DNA of 32,111 bases from Streptomyces candidus (GCF_014207445.1 NZ_JACHEM010000032.1:1-32111), one strand, 5' to 3'; shown: positions 6,956 through 14,987, numbered from the stretch's first letter. Made by a program: numbers and translations. Notes: generated from the sequence alone by a model not told the origin.

Positions 6956-9220
6956 TCAGCCCATACCGGCGGCCTTGCGAAGGTCGGCCAGGTAGTAGCC
7001 GTTCGCCCGTCCGCCGCTCGTCCAGCTCCGGACGGCGAGGGTCCGGTCGGTGTTGTCGAGGGCCTCGTCGAGCCTCTTTCGCAGGGCCGTTCCGCCGGTC
7101 CGGGCGTAGGTGGCCTGGTCCTCCTCGCCGACGCCGAGGGCGGCGGGTGCCCAAGTCGCCGGGTCGAGGTCGGCCAGGCCGTCGAGGATCTCGGCCGTGG
7201 CGAGCCGCTCAGGGTTCTTCCGGTCCTCGAACACAGCAATCAGGTCGGCGAGGATGCCGCCGACGCGGGCCGCGCGTCCGGCCTGCCCTGCCGCTTCCCC
7301 GGCCAGAGTGCCGGCCTCGATGCGGAGGGCCCGGCCGCGCTCGCAGATCGCCCGAAATTTGGGGAGGTTGATGAGTAGGGAGCGCATGAAGCGGAGGCCG
7401 GTCTCGTCGGCGTGAATGCCCATGCCCTTGAACGCCGGAGCCAAGTCCTTTGCGTTCCAACCGGACGCGCTCGAACCGGTGCCGAGAACGGAGTCGCTCA
7501 TCTGGTACGTGGCGCACAGGTGGGCAATGCGCTGCGGGATGGCGTCGCGCAGTGCCGAGGGGACGGCGTCGCCGGTCGGCTTCTGCGAGGCGAGGATCGG
7601 AATCAGGCCGACGGCCGGGCCGACCTTGGCAAGGGTGATGAGCGCCTTTTCAATGCGCTTTCCGTACGTGAGCTTGTCGTCTTCCTCTTCCTTGCCCTCG
7701 TCCTCCAAGTACCGCTGCAATTCGTCGATGATCAGGACAACCGGGTAAATCTTGTGGTCGCGGGTGATCTCGGGCGTGAGCTTCCCCTCGGGGCACACCT
7801 CGTCGGGGAGCTCGAACAGCGCGTCGTATCCCTCCTCCATTTCGCCTACGAGGTCTTCGAGGACGTGCGTCAGGCGGCGGACGGCGGGCTCGGTGACGCC
7901 CCTGATGTACGCCTCGGCGAGGAGGGCCGTGGCGGACCAGTCCTTACCGCCCTTGCCGTCGGCGACGATCATCCGGCACAGCGGGTCGAGGACGGCCGCC
8001 GCCGCAGCCGCACGGGCCGTGAAGGTCTTGCCTTGGCGGGGCATGGCGCCGACCAGGAGGCCGAAAAACAGGAGCTCGATCGCGGTAATGGCGCCGGTCT
8101 CGTCCACGAACGTCGGGGCGCCGTCCCAGATGTTCCAGCGCTCGGCGGTCTCCAGCGGGGAGGGGACCGGGTCGCCGCCGAAGGGGTGGGAGTCAGCGAC
8201 GCGCATGTAGACGCCGCCCTCGTGCCCGTCCTGGCGGATCGAAAGCTGAATCGCGTCCACGGCCAGGGCCGCGGCGAGGGATTCGCGCTTGGCTGCAACT
8301 TCCTTGGCGGTCTTGCCTGCGGACCGGGGGAGGTCGAACCGGACGACGCTTGCCTTATCGCCGGGCTCGCGGGCGATGAACCCGCGAATGGTGACCTCCT
8401 CGCCGTCCTTGAGGATGCCGACGTTCCGGGCGCGCAGTGCAGCGTTCAGGCCCTCGTCAGTGAGGACCCCGGCCCCGGTGAAGTCGGGGGCGTCCATCAG
8501 GGCGAACGTCCCGTCGGGCTGGCGGCGGATCAGCTCGCGGCGGCCGAGGGCGTACAGGACACCGAACACCGGCAGGAGGACCGGCGCGGCCATAACCCAC
8601 CCCCAGGTCTCACCGAGGGCCAGGAGGGCGGCGGTGTAGGTGGTGCAGCCGGTCAGGCCGTAGACGGTGAGCGGTTCACGGCGGCGGGCGCGGGCCTCCT
8701 TGCGGCGGTCGGCGCGCAGGTCGGCGATGTGCTCCGGACCCGCTTTGGTGCGCCGGACCTTATCCGTGATCTCGCCGTACTCGGTGGCAAACAGGAAGGA
8801 CCAGGCGTCCCGGATACCGACACGGGCACCGAGGGCGCTCACGTTGGCTACGCGCCACAGGTAGACCGGGGAGCGCAGGGCGTGGAACTGCGCGGCGTTG
8901 GTCCACTCGGCGCGGCGCTGGCGCCATACGCCCGGGTTGGTGAGGGACTCAGGGACGAGGGTCCGCAAGTTCCAGCCGTCGCGCTCGTCGAGGATTTCGA
9001 GGACCCCGGCCTCGTCCTCGGCCGGGGTGCCGACGGGGGCGTCGACCTTGTCGAGGCGCACGGTTCCGGTGGTCAGGTCGGGGAGTCCGGCCGGGGTGGT
9101 GCGGACCGCGTCGCGGGCGGCCTCCTCGATGCGGGTCAGGGTCTCGGCGTCGCGGTAGGCGGCGAGGTCGACGAGCTGCGCCTCAGTCTCGATACGGGGC
9201 TCGGTGTCGGTGGTGGACAT
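6956..9220 (-). CDS. traB: TraB-like FtsK/SpoIIIE-family conjugal DNA translocase
   Basis: A 754-residue protein with AAAGGAA 8 bases before the ATG. Known TraB proteins are membrane-associated hexameric ATPases that move double-stranded plasmid DNA between mycelia. A hydrophobic pair lies at about residues 186-226 (TYTAALLALG, WVMAAPVLLPVFGVLYALG). The P-loop is GAMPRQGKT (391-399). The Walker B strand is VVLIIDEL (494-501). LASQKPTGDAVPSALRDAIPQRIA (544-567) is the typical FtsK/TraB stretch after Walker B. The C-terminal ~70 residues look like a winged-helix domain that could recognise DNA repeats. It lies downstream of the spread genes, under likely GntR control. Gene symbol is by family analogy. 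Confidence 0.88.
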   Translation of the reverse strand: MSTTDTEPRIETEAQLVDLAAYRDAETLTRIEEAARDAVRTTPAGLPDLTTGTVRLDKVDAPVGTPAEDEAGVLEILDERDGWNLRTLVPESLTNPGVWRQRRAEWTNAAQFHALRSPVYLWRVANVSALGARVGIRDAWSFLFATEYGEITDKVRRTKAGPEHIADLRADRRKEARARRREPLTVYGLTGCTTYTAALLALGETWGWVMAAPVLLPVFGVLYALGRRELIRRQPDGTFALMDAPDFTGAGVLTDEGLNAALRARNVGILKDGEEVTIRGFIAREPGDKASVVRFDLPRSAGKTAKEVAAKRESLAAALAVDAIQLSIRQDGHEGGVYMRVADSHPFGGDPVPSPLETAERWNIWDGAPTFVDETGAITAIELLFFGLLVGAMPRQGKTFTARAAAAAAVLDPLCRMIVADGKGGKDWSATALLAEAYIRGVTEPAVRRLTHVLEDLVGEMEEGYDALFELPDEVCPEGKLTPEITRDHKIYPVVLIIDELQRYLEDEGKEEEDDKLTYGKRIEKALITLAKVGPAVGLIPILASQKPTGDAVPSALRDAIPQRIAHLCATYQMSDSVLGTGSSASGWNAKDLAPAFKGMGIHADETGLRFMRSLLINLPKFRAICERGRALRIEAGTLAGEAAGQAGRAARVGGILADLIAVFEDRKNPERLATAEILDGLADLDPATWAPAALGVGEEDQATYARTGGTALRKRLDEALDNTDRTLAVRSWTSGGRANGYYLADLRKAAGMG

Positions 9221-9241
9221 GCTGAGTGTTCCTTTCTCGGG

Positions 9242-9270
9242 GCCCGGCCGCCGGGGGCGGGCGGCCGGGC
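9242..9270 (-). terminator. Hairpin between spread genes and traB
   Basis: GCCCGGCCGCC (9242-9252) pairs with GGCGGCCGGGC (9260-9270). It lies between the 9294-9602 gene and traB on the same strand. It could be a partial terminator that lowers traB transcription relative to the spread genes. Confidence 0.5.
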
Positions 9271-9293
9271 ATGGTGCCGGGCGGAGTGCGGTG

Positions 9294-9602
9294 TCAGGTG
9301 GTGGGGCCGAGGTTGGTCTCGTCGAGCTCGGCGAGCGCGAGGTGAAGCCGGGCGCGGGCGGTGTCCGATCCGCAGCCGACGGCCGTTCCGTAGGCGAGGG
9401 ACTGCCGGGCGTCCTCGGCGGCCTGCCACGCCTTGGCCACGTGGGCGCTCGTCATGGGGGCCGTCTGGAACGCGAGGTAGACGAGGCCGAGTTCGGCGCA
9501 GGCGCGGCCGAGCTGCGGGTGATGCGCGGCGGCCTCGGCGTCGGCCTGGTCGGCGAGCTCGGCGGCGATCTGGCGGTACACGTTGCGGTCGGTGGTGATC
9601 AC
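9294..9602 (-). CDS. Small helical hypothetical protein in spread operon
   Basis: A 102-residue protein. The GTG start at 9602 has AAGGAGG 7 bases upstream and overlaps the stop of the previous gene (GTGA). It is mostly Ala-rich helix (VYRQIAAELADQADAEAAAHHPQLG, AWQAAEDARQSLAYG), which could form a helical bundle. No membrane segment or known motif. Gene order suggests a role in plasmid spread or as a TraB partner, without direct evidence. Confidence 0.6.
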   Translation of the reverse strand: MITTDRNVYRQIAAELADQADAEAAAHHPQLGRACAELGLVYLAFQTAPMTSAHVAKAWQAAEDARQSLAYGTAVGCGSDTARARLHLALAELDETNLGPTT

Positions 9603-9838
9603 TTCTCGCCCTCCTTCGTGGTGGTCTTGGTCGCCTTCTTGGCGGCGTTGCGGACGGCGAAAGACTTTGCAGCGGCCCGGAGGACGGCGGGGCCCCAGAG
9701 GATGAGGGCCAGGAGGAGAGCGCCAACGAGGGCGGCGGGGCCCCATCCGTTCTCAGGGGCGAGGCGGATCATCACGTACGTACCGGCGGGCGCCGCGAGG
9801 ATCAGGGCGCGGGGCGGGGTGTGGGAGGCGGCGCTCAT
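9599..9838 (-). CDS. Small membrane protein of spread operon
   Basis: A 79-residue protein with one clear membrane helix (ALVGALLLALILWGPAVLRAA, about residues 36-56), a weaker hydrophobic stretch before it, and a Lys-rich tail (KKATKTTTKEGEK). Both ends overlap neighbours by 4 bases (ATGA at the start, GTGA at the end). Such small membrane proteins are typical of Streptomyces spd clusters, but no specific family is recognised. Confidence 0.6.
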   Translation of the reverse strand: MSAASHTPPRALILAAPAGTYVMIRLAPENGWGPAALVGALLLALILWGPAVLRAAAKSFAVRNAAKKATKTTTKEGEK

Positions 9839-11079
9839 CGGGCGTTCTTCCTCTCGGCCTTGACGTGGTCCCGCAGTCGCATCGCGTAGCGGTAGTTACC
9901 GCCGCCGATGGCCTGCCGGACGTTCTTCACGGACAGGTACGCGGCGCCGCCGAGGATGTCCGCAAGGGCTTCAACCTGCGCGATGTGGGCAGCGTCGAGG
10001 GGCTTGTCGGGGACCTTCGGAGCGGTCCGGCCGGTGACTCGGCCGATCGCTTGCTTCCCTTTGCGCCCAAGGGTTTTCGCGGTTCGACCACCTCTGCCCG
10101 GTCCGCCGTTCGGGCCGCCCGAGGAGCGGCGCGCGCCCGGTCCGTCGTCGCCCCCATCCGGCGGGAAGAGGTCGGTGAGGAGCTGCTCGACGGCGAGGGT
10201 TTCGACCCCCACGCCGTGGGCTGCGGCGAGTGCCCGGTCGGCGTGGCCCCTGCGGGCGACGACGCGGGCCGTGGTGGCGATCTCGGCGCCGTGCTCGTCG
10301 CGCCACGCGGCCCGCCACGCTTCCTCGGTGTCGATCGTGCCGAAGGGGTGCGCGGTCAGAATGTCGGTGTACCGGCTGTAGACCGTGGGAAACCGACGGC
10401 GGCGCGTGCGGTCGTGGCGACGGCGGCGGCGGTCCTCCCGGCGCTGCGCCTTGGTGCGGGTCGACTTGGTTCCGTGACGGCCACGGCCCCAACCGCGGAC
10501 CTCCCAGAAGAAGACGCCGGCATAGCTCGCGGCGGCCAGGACCCATGCGAGCCACCCGCCGGACGACTCGGGGGCGTGACTGTAGTTGACGACGGCGGCG
10601 AAGCTCGCGCAGGCCCACATGACCACCCGGAAGCGGCCGACCGGGCGGCCCTCCTTCTTGGCCCGCTCGCCGGACACGGTGGCCACCCACGCCCCGGCCT
10701 CCAGCATCACGGCGAGGCACAGAGAGATCACGCCAGGGAGGTTCTCCCCGTTGAGGGCGCGGAGCTGGAAAAACATGGCCGGAGCGATGCCGCACGCCAT
10801 GACGACCAGGGCGCCGATGGTGTCCCCCTCCGTGCCGAGTTTGGCGAGCAACTCAGCACGGGTCTTCTTACGCTCGGCCTTGCGGCGGGCCTTCTCGCGC
10901 TTGCGCTCGGCGCGGAGACGGCGCTCCTCCTCTTGCCGGGCCTCCTCGTCCTTGCGGCGCTGCTCGGCGCGGGCCTCGTCCCGGATTCGGGCGGCCTCGG
11001 CCTCGGCGAGGCGGTCGCGGCGGTCCTCCTCGCGCTCGTTCTTCCGGTCGAGGCGGCGCTCCTCGTAAAAGGTGGTCAC
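9835..11079 (-). CDS. SpdB-like spread protein (DUF2637-type)
   Basis: A 414-residue protein. The GTG start at 11079 has AAGGAG 8 bases upstream. Residues ~1-80 are an extremely charged Arg/Glu coiled coil. Four membrane helices follow: about 87-107, 114-136, 150-167 and 175-194. The motifs VVNYSHAPES and GVFFWEVRGW match DUF2637, the family of the SpdB spread proteins that help a plasmid move between mycelial compartments after TraB-mediated entry. The C-terminal ~200 residues are cytoplasmic, with an Arg-rich stretch and a helical end (NVRQAIGGGNYRYAMRLRDHV) that could bind DNA. It is the largest gene of the spread set. Confidence 0.75.
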   Translation of the reverse strand: MTTFYEERRLDRKNEREEDRRDRLAEAEAARIRDEARAEQRRKDEEARQEEERRLRAERKREKARRKAERKKTRAELLAKLGTEGDTIGALVVMACGIAPAMFFQLRALNGENLPGVISLCLAVMLEAGAWVATVSGERAKKEGRPVGRFRVVMWACASFAAVVNYSHAPESSGGWLAWVLAAASYAGVFFWEVRGWGRGRHGTKSTRTKAQRREDRRRRRHDRTRRRRFPTVYSRYTDILTAHPFGTIDTEEAWRAAWRDEHGAEIATTARVVARRGHADRALAAAHGVGVETLAVEQLLTDLFPPDGGDDGPGARRSSGGPNGGPGRGGRTAKTLGRKGKQAIGRVTGRTAPKVPDKPLDAAHIAQVEALADILGGAAYLSVKNVRQAIGGGNYRYAMRLRDHVKAERKNAR

Positions 11080-11357
11080 TGGTCGATCTCCTTACGGGCG
11101 CCTCGTCGGGCGAAGGTGCACATGGGGCAGTGGGGGAAGGGGCGGCCGACCCGGTCGGCGCGGATGCTCTCGGCGGCGAGGAGCGTTCCGACGGCGGCGG
11201 CGGTGATGGCCTGTCCGGCGTGTCCAGCGATCAGCGAGACGACGAACCAGGCGGCGAGGACGAAGAGGGCCGCGGCCGAGGTGGCGATGTGGTGGACGGC
11301 CGCGAGGGCTCCGCGCGTCGAGACGGCGAGGACGCGCCGCACGGTGACGGTGGTCAC
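11076..11357 (-). CDS. Small two-helix membrane protein with CPMC motif
   Basis: A 93-residue protein from a GTG overlapping the stop of the upstream gene. Two hydrophobic helices (ATSAAALFVLAAWFVVSLIAG and AITAAAVGTLLAAE) are followed by a cytoplasmic tail with FPHCPMCTFARRG. The C-x2-C pair could bind metal or form a disulphide. It overlaps the spdB-like gene by 4 bases. The context makes it another spread-type protein. Confidence 0.6.
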   Translation of the reverse strand: MTTVTVRRVLAVSTRGALAAVHHIATSAAALFVLAAWFVVSLIAGHAGQAITAAAVGTLLAAESIRADRVGRPFPHCPMCTFARRGARKEIDQ

Positions 11358-11767
11358 TGGTCAAGCTCCTCACCGGCGGTGCTGGGGGGCTCGGCCTGCT
11401 GCAAGTGCGCGGCGAGCTGCCGGGCCTCGGTGCGCTCGTCGGCCACCTCGCGGAGACTGCGGGTCAGGTGCTCAACCTCGCGGCCGGACTCGGCAAGACG
11501 GGAGCTGAGTTCCTCGACCTGCTGTTCAAGGGCGGCGAGACGGTCCCCGGCCTTGTCGAGGCGCTCCTCGGCATCGTTTGCGACCTTCACCTCGGTGCAG
11601 TACGCGGCGTGCCAGTTCTCCGCCTCGGCCTCGTACGTCGTGACGTCGGTGTCGGCCTGCGCGAGGTCGGCGCGCAGCGCGTCGAGGACGGACGTACGGA
11701 CCAGTCGGACGGGGAACCAGGCGCGGCGGGGCGTTTCGGTCTCGGCGGGGGTAGTGGTGTCGGTCAT
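11354..11767 (-). CDS. Coiled-coil protein of spread operon
   Basis: A 137-residue protein. Residues ~25-125 form long heptad-like helices (VLDALRADLAQADTDVTTYEAEAENW; RLDKAGDRLAALEQQVEELSSRLAE). No membrane helix. It overlaps both neighbours by 4 bases. The coiled coil suggests a scaffold or binding partner of membrane spread proteins (inference). Confidence 0.6.
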   Translation of the reverse strand: MTDTTTPAETETPRRAWFPVRLVRTSVLDALRADLAQADTDVTTYEAEAENWHAAYCTEVKVANDAEERLDKAGDRLAALEQQVEELSSRLAESGREVEHLTRSLREVADERTEARQLAAHLQQAEPPSTAGEELDQ

Positions 11768-11949
11768 CGGGAAGCCTCCTGGTCCTGGTGGCGGTCGAGG
11801 GCGTCGCGGTCACGGCGGCGCCGGTGCTCGGCGGCCCACAGCTCGGCGCACCGGGCGGCCTGGTGGGCGTCGGTCCGGCGGGTGAAGCCGTGGGCGGTGA
11901 GGGTCTCGTCGGAGACGGCGCCGACCAGGGCGCACGCGGCGGCGGTCAT
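11764..11949 (-). CDS. Small His/Arg-rich protein of spread operon
   Basis: A 61-residue soluble protein ending in a run rich in Arg, His and Asp (EHRRRRDRDALDRHQDQEASR). Its start and stop both overlap neighbours by 4 bases (ATGA), which supports it as real despite its size. No family recognised. Confidence 0.55.
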   Translation of the reverse strand: MTAAACALVGAVSDETLTAHGFTRRTDAHQAARCAELWAAEHRRRRDRDALDRHQDQEASR

Positions 11950-12269
11950 CGGGCCGTGCGGGGGGTCGGGACCGACGGGACCGCGGGCGGGACCGGCGCG
12001 GCCGGGGGTGCCGGCGGGGCGGTGCGGGGGCGGGGAAACGTCGCGGCCACGCGGACGGCGAGGCGGGCGAGGACGGCGGCCCCGGCGAGGAATGCGGCGG
12101 CCTTGGCCCCGGTCACCAGGGCGGTGAGGAGGGTTACGACGAGCGGCGCGGCGAGCTGGGCGAGTCCTGCGAAGGCGAGGACCAGGGCCAGGAGGGCGGC
12201 GGGGTGCAGCTGGTCGGCGGAGCCGAGGAGGGCGCGGGCGGCGCGGGCGGCGGAGTGGCGGGTGATCAC
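11946..12269 (-). CDS. Small membrane protein with Pro-rich tail
   Basis: A 107-residue protein. The GTG start at 12269 was chosen because it overlaps the preceding stop as GTGA. There are two hydrophobic helices (ALLALVLAFAGLAQLAAPLVVTLLTALV; AAAFLAGAAVLARLAVRVAA) and a Pro/Ala-rich tail (PPAPPAAPVPPAVPS). It resembles other small Spd-type membrane proteins in arrangement only. Confidence 0.55.
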   Translation of the reverse strand: MITRHSAARAARALLGSADQLHPAALLALVLAFAGLAQLAAPLVVTLLTALVTGAKAAAFLAGAAVLARLAVRVAATFPRPRTAPPAPPAAPVPPAVPSVPTPRTAR

Positions 12270-12583
12270 GCGGCCCACCCCCCGGCGAAGCCGTCGGCCT
12301 CGTAGCCGTCGAGGTCGTCCTCGCGCTCGATCTCCTCGGCGATTCCGGCGATCAGGTCGAGGGTCACGTCGCGGGGGACGAGACCCGAGTCGGCCATGTC
12401 GACCAGCGCGTACAGGCGGGTGAGCTCGTCGAGCTCGTTCTCGCCGCCGATGGGGCCGAGGACGAGGTCGACGTCGAGGCCCAGTTCGGCGGAGAGGTCG
12501 AGGCGGGTCGGGACGGTTCCGGCGGCGGAATCGGCCGTGCCGATTCGCAGGTTAAGCACGGTTTCGGGCATGGTGGTGCGCAC
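12266..12583 (-). CDS. Acidic hypothetical protein, first gene of transfer operon
   Basis: A 105-residue, strongly acidic protein with no membrane segment. The GTG at 12583 has GAGGAG about 9 bases upstream; the alternative ATG at 12571 is too far from it. It opens with a beta-like segment (ETVLNLRIGTAD) and continues in acidic helices (IAGIAEEIEREDDLDG). It is first in a chain of genes each overlapping by 4 bases, and it is divergent from the GntR regulator. No family recognised. Confidence 0.6.
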   Translation of the reverse strand: MRTTMPETVLNLRIGTADSAAGTVPTRLDLSAELGLDVDLVLGPIGGENELDELTRLYALVDMADSGLVPRDVTLDLIAGIAEEIEREDDLDGYEADGFAGGWAA

Positions 12584-12612
12584 GCGGAATCACTCCTCTG
12601 TCTGGCAGGGGA

Positions 12613-12681
12613 GTCCGCCAAGCGGCCCCGGTGTGCGTGGACTAGACGCCCCGGGGCCGCGCCCTTTCAGGCGTGGCGGAC
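12613..12681 (-). promoter_or_regulatory. Nested hairpin in leader of transfer operon
   Basis: Outer stem GTCCGCCA (12613-12620) with TGGCGGAC (12674-12681); inner stem GCGGCCCCGG (12622-12631) with CCGGGGCCGC (12651-12660). It lies between the operator and the first gene of the transfer operon, so it would be in that mRNA leader. It could be an attenuator. Confidence 0.45.
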
Positions 12682-12745
12682 CACAGCAACTCAGGCCCTA
12701 GGCCCTCGTCGGTGCCGTTCGATCGGCACGACATGAGTGAAGCAC

Positions 12746-12783
12746 TGAATGGAATCCATTGCAATACTCTTGGATTCCATTCA
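12746..12783. promoter_or_regulatory. Operator of the GntR regulator (13-bp inverted repeat)
   Basis: TGAATGGAATCCA (12746-12758) and TGGATTCCATTCA (12771-12783) form a perfect inverted repeat with a 12-bp spacer. Each arm is itself nearly palindromic (TGGAnTCCA), so two dimers could bind. It lies between divergent genes, the classic place for a Kor-type GntR repressor controlling itself and the transfer operon. Confidence 0.75.
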
Positions 12784-12835
12784 TGCTTGTGTCGGTGGCA
12801 AGCGCCACGGAATGGCGTCCAGATAAGGTGACCGC

Positions 12836-13615
12836 ATGACAGAGGACGAACCGCGCCGAGCGACGTTTCGCGCAGTCGCCGACGAGGTGCGCACGCGCAT
12901 CCAACGGGGCACCTACACCCCGGGTGCCAAGCTCCCCACTGAGGGGGAGCTCGCCGACGAGATCGGCACGAATCGGGGGACTTCCGCGCAGGCGTTGCGC
13001 CTGCTCGCCTCCGAGGGACTGATCAACAAGAGCCGCCGGGGCATGTACGTGCACCGGATCGTCAAGAAGATCGTTCGGAACTCGACCTCCCGCTACGTCC
13101 GGGCCCGCCGCGAGGAGGGGCAGGCCCGGGGGGCGTTCGAGGCCGAGATCCGCGGCCTCGGCATGACCCCGTCGAGCGTCACGACCACCAAACACGTACA
13201 GCCGCCGGCATGGGTGGCGGACCTCCTCGGGGTAGACGCAGCCAATGTGTCGACCCTCGCCCGCATCCGGCGGATGCTCGCCGATGACGTCCCCGTGCAG
13301 CTCGCAACGTCGTATCTCCCCCTGGCGATCGCCGAGGGAACCAGGCTCGAAGAGATCGACACGGGGCCGGGCGGGTCGAAATCACGCCTCGCCGAGCTCG
13401 GTCACGCACAGGCCACCATCACGGAGGAGATCGACGTCCGGCCTCCTACCGCCGAGGAGGTCGGAGCCCTCGACATGCGGGAGGACCAGCGCGTTTACGA
13501 GATCGCCCATATCGGGCGCACCGAGGACGGCCGCACGGTCGAGGTCACCGTTCACGTAATGCCCACTCACCTGTGGCGCCTGTCCTACTCGTGGCCACTC
13601 GGCCCCACCCACTGA
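12836..13615 (+). CDS. GntR-family (HutC/UTRA) transcriptional repressor
   Basis: A 259-residue regulator. Residues ~8-72 are a GntR winged helix (FRAVADEVRTRIQRGTYTPG, LPTEGELADEIG, TSAQALRLLASEGL). Residues ~90-255 are a UTRA effector domain. Plasmid GntR proteins such as KorSA and TraR-type repressors shut down transfer genes and their own promoter, and this one is divergent from the transfer operon. AAGGTGA lies just before the ATG. A perfect 13-bp inverted repeat at 12746-12783 is the likely operator. The natural ligand is unknown. A UTRA-only paralogue follows 26 bases downstream. Confidence 0.88.
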   Translation: MTEDEPRRATFRAVADEVRTRIQRGTYTPGAKLPTEGELADEIGTNRGTSAQALRLLASEGLINKSRRGMYVHRIVKKIVRNSTSRYVRARREEGQARGAFEAEIRGLGMTPSSVTTTKHVQPPAWVADLLGVDAANVSTLARIRRMLADDVPVQLATSYLPLAIAEGTRLEEIDTGPGGSKSRLAELGHAQATITEEIDVRPPTAEEVGALDMREDQRVYEIAHIGRTEDGRTVEVTVHVMPTHLWRLSYSWPLGPTH

Positions 13616-13641
13616 CCACCCCACCGGAAAGGATCACGCAC

Positions 13642-14202
13642 ATGGCACAGAACACCATCGGCGCAAACGGCGGCATCGTTCGGGACGCCCGCAGCCGGTA
13701 CCGCACCGAGAACCGCGAAGCGAACGGCGCGCACGGCGCATACGAGAGCGAGACGCGCCGCGGCGGCGGGACGCCCCGGGCCGAAGTGACGGTGAGCCGC
13801 GCGTCGGCCCCGGCCGACGTCGCCGAGCTGCTCGGCGCCGAGGGACCGGTCGTCGTCCGCGCCCGGCGGATGTTCGACGGTGAGCGCCTGGTCCAGCTCG
13901 CCGACACATGGATTCCGGCGGACGTCGCCGAGACCGCCGGCATCGAACAGGTCGACACCGGGGCGGGCGGGATCATCTCCCGGATGCGCGAGGCCGGTTT
14001 CGACCAGGGCGCCGAGGCCGTCGAGGACGTCGACCAGCGGCCCGCCACGGCGGACCAGGCCGAGGCCCTCGGCGTCGAGGAGGGCGAACTCCTCCTCACC
14101 GTGACCCACGTCGGCCGGACCGCCGAGGGCCGGGTCGTCGAGGTCACCCGACACACCCTCGGCCGCGGATGGACTCTGCGCTACGCGGCACCGCTCGACT
14201 GA
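13642..14202 (+). CDS. UTRA-domain-only paralogue of the GntR regulator
   Basis: A 186-residue protein. The ATG at 13642 has AAAGGA 8 bases upstream. It aligns along its whole length with the C-terminal domain of the preceding GntR protein: RYRTENREANGAHGAYESE against RYVRARREEGQARGAFEAE; IEQVDTGAGGIISRM against LEEIDTGPGGSKSRL; DVDQRPATADQAEALG against EIDVRPPTAEEVGALD. There is no winged helix. It could form heterodimers with the regulator, compete for its ligand or act as an anti-repressor (inference). Two hairpins follow. Confidence 0.8.
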   Translation: MAQNTIGANGGIVRDARSRYRTENREANGAHGAYESETRRGGGTPRAEVTVSRASAPADVAELLGAEGPVVVRARRMFDGERLVQLADTWIPADVAETAGIEQVDTGAGGIISRMREAGFDQGAEAVEDVDQRPATADQAEALGVEEGELLLTVTHVGRTAEGRVVEVTRHTLGRGWTLRYAAPLD

Positions 14203-14221
14203 TCACTCCCATCCGCAGGAC

Positions 14222-14253
14222 GAGCGCCCGACCCCTTCCGGGGTCGGGCGCTC
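14222..14253 (+). terminator. Perfect hairpin terminator
   Basis: GAGCGCCCGACCCC (14222-14235) pairs perfectly with GGGGTCGGGCGCTC (14240-14253) around TTCC, 20 bases after the UTRA gene. Confidence 0.8.
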
Positions 14254-14280
14254 TGACGTTCCCGGGCCGCAGACATGGGC

Positions 14281-14312
14281 GAAGGCCCCACGCTCGGGCG
14301 CGTGGGGCCTTC
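14281..14312. terminator. Bidirectional hairpin terminator
   Basis: GAAGGCCCCACGC (14281-14293) pairs with GCGTGGGGCCTTC (14300-14312). It lies between converging genes and could stop transcription from both sides. Confidence 0.65.
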
Positions 14313-14347
14313 GTCCGCGGTGTACCGGCCCAGCGAGCGGGGCCGGG

Positions 14348-14704
14348 TCAGCGGGTGGCGTCGAGGATGATCTCGGTGCGCGCCGCATGGCGAACGAAAG
14401 GGTCACCATCGGCACGCCCCGCGAGGATTTCGACCACCACCCGGAAGCGCGCCCCGGGGCCGAAGGGCTCCCGGGAAGCGTCGGCCGCCTCGGCGAGGGC
14501 TTGCTCGAAAATCTCACGGAGACTGATCCGTTGCGGATCAAGATCGAGCCACGCGCCGTCATCACCGGCCAAGGTCAGGGCTAGCCGGTGCGCTGCTCCT
14601 CGGCGAGGAGCTCCTCGTACGTCACCACGACGTCGATCTCTTTCGCCACCGATTCGAGCATCGGCATCCGGTGGGTAAGGACGTTGGGGTGGCCTTCTGG
14701 TCAT
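14348..14704 (-). pseudogene. Hypothetical gene with apparent compensating frameshifts
   Basis: The open frame from ATG 14704 to 14348 would encode 118 residues, but its first ~40 codons have poor GC at third positions and an Arg-rich translation. In the same stretch another frame has almost only G/C third positions and reads EGHPNVLTHRMPMLESVAKE, later VVVTYEELLAEEQRTG, to a stop at 14581-14583. One extra base near the start codon and one missing base near 14583 would join MT-EGHPN...RTG to the good downstream frame (LTLAGDDGAWLDLDPQRIS...). So this is a frameshifted gene or a stretch with sequencing errors. It is last in the operon that contains the toxin-antitoxin pair. Product unknown. 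Confidence 0.5.
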
Positions 14705-14711
14705 GCCGCCC

Positions 14712-14987
14712 TCACGGTCCGGAGACGATAGCGACGATCAGAACCTCGCGCCGGGCCTCGTCGACCCGGTACAGGACGCTGGTCCACGCCGTCCGGCCGC
14801 CGACGGTGAGTAGTGCGGTGTAGAGGCCGCCGACCCGGTCCGGATACAGCTCGCCGCAGGTGTACGGCGAGGCTGCGACTTCCTTCTCGAAGCCGAGGAC
14901 GGCGACCCGCTCCTCGGCCGTGGCCGTGGCCAGTCCGGCACGGCCGGTCTCGCTGTAGACGACGGCCCACGGGGTGCCCGCGGTCAC
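14712..14987 (-). CDS. RelE/ParE-like toxin candidate
   Basis: A 91-residue protein. The GTG at 14987 has AGGAGG 7 bases upstream and overlaps the stop of the previous gene (GTGA). The order WAVVYSETGRAGLATATAEERVAVLGFEKEVAASPY, then GLYTALLTVGGRTAWTSVLYRVDEARREVLIVAI, follows the RelE/ParE fold: first strand, two helices, then three strands with a late (V)LYRVD motif. Known toxins of this superfamily cut mRNA on the ribosome or poison gyrase. Which applies here cannot be told. The upstream gene is its likely antitoxin. Confidence 0.6.
   Translation of the reverse strand: MTAGTPWAVVYSETGRAGLATATAEERVAVLGFEKEVAASPYTCGELYPDRVGGLYTALLTVGGRTAWTSVLYRVDEARREVLIVAIVSGP

Noticed and set aside
7412..9598. 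728-codon plus-strand open frame opposite traB
   Set aside because: TraB on the minus strand has clear Walker motifs and a ribosome binding site. The opposite frame is a by-product of high GC.
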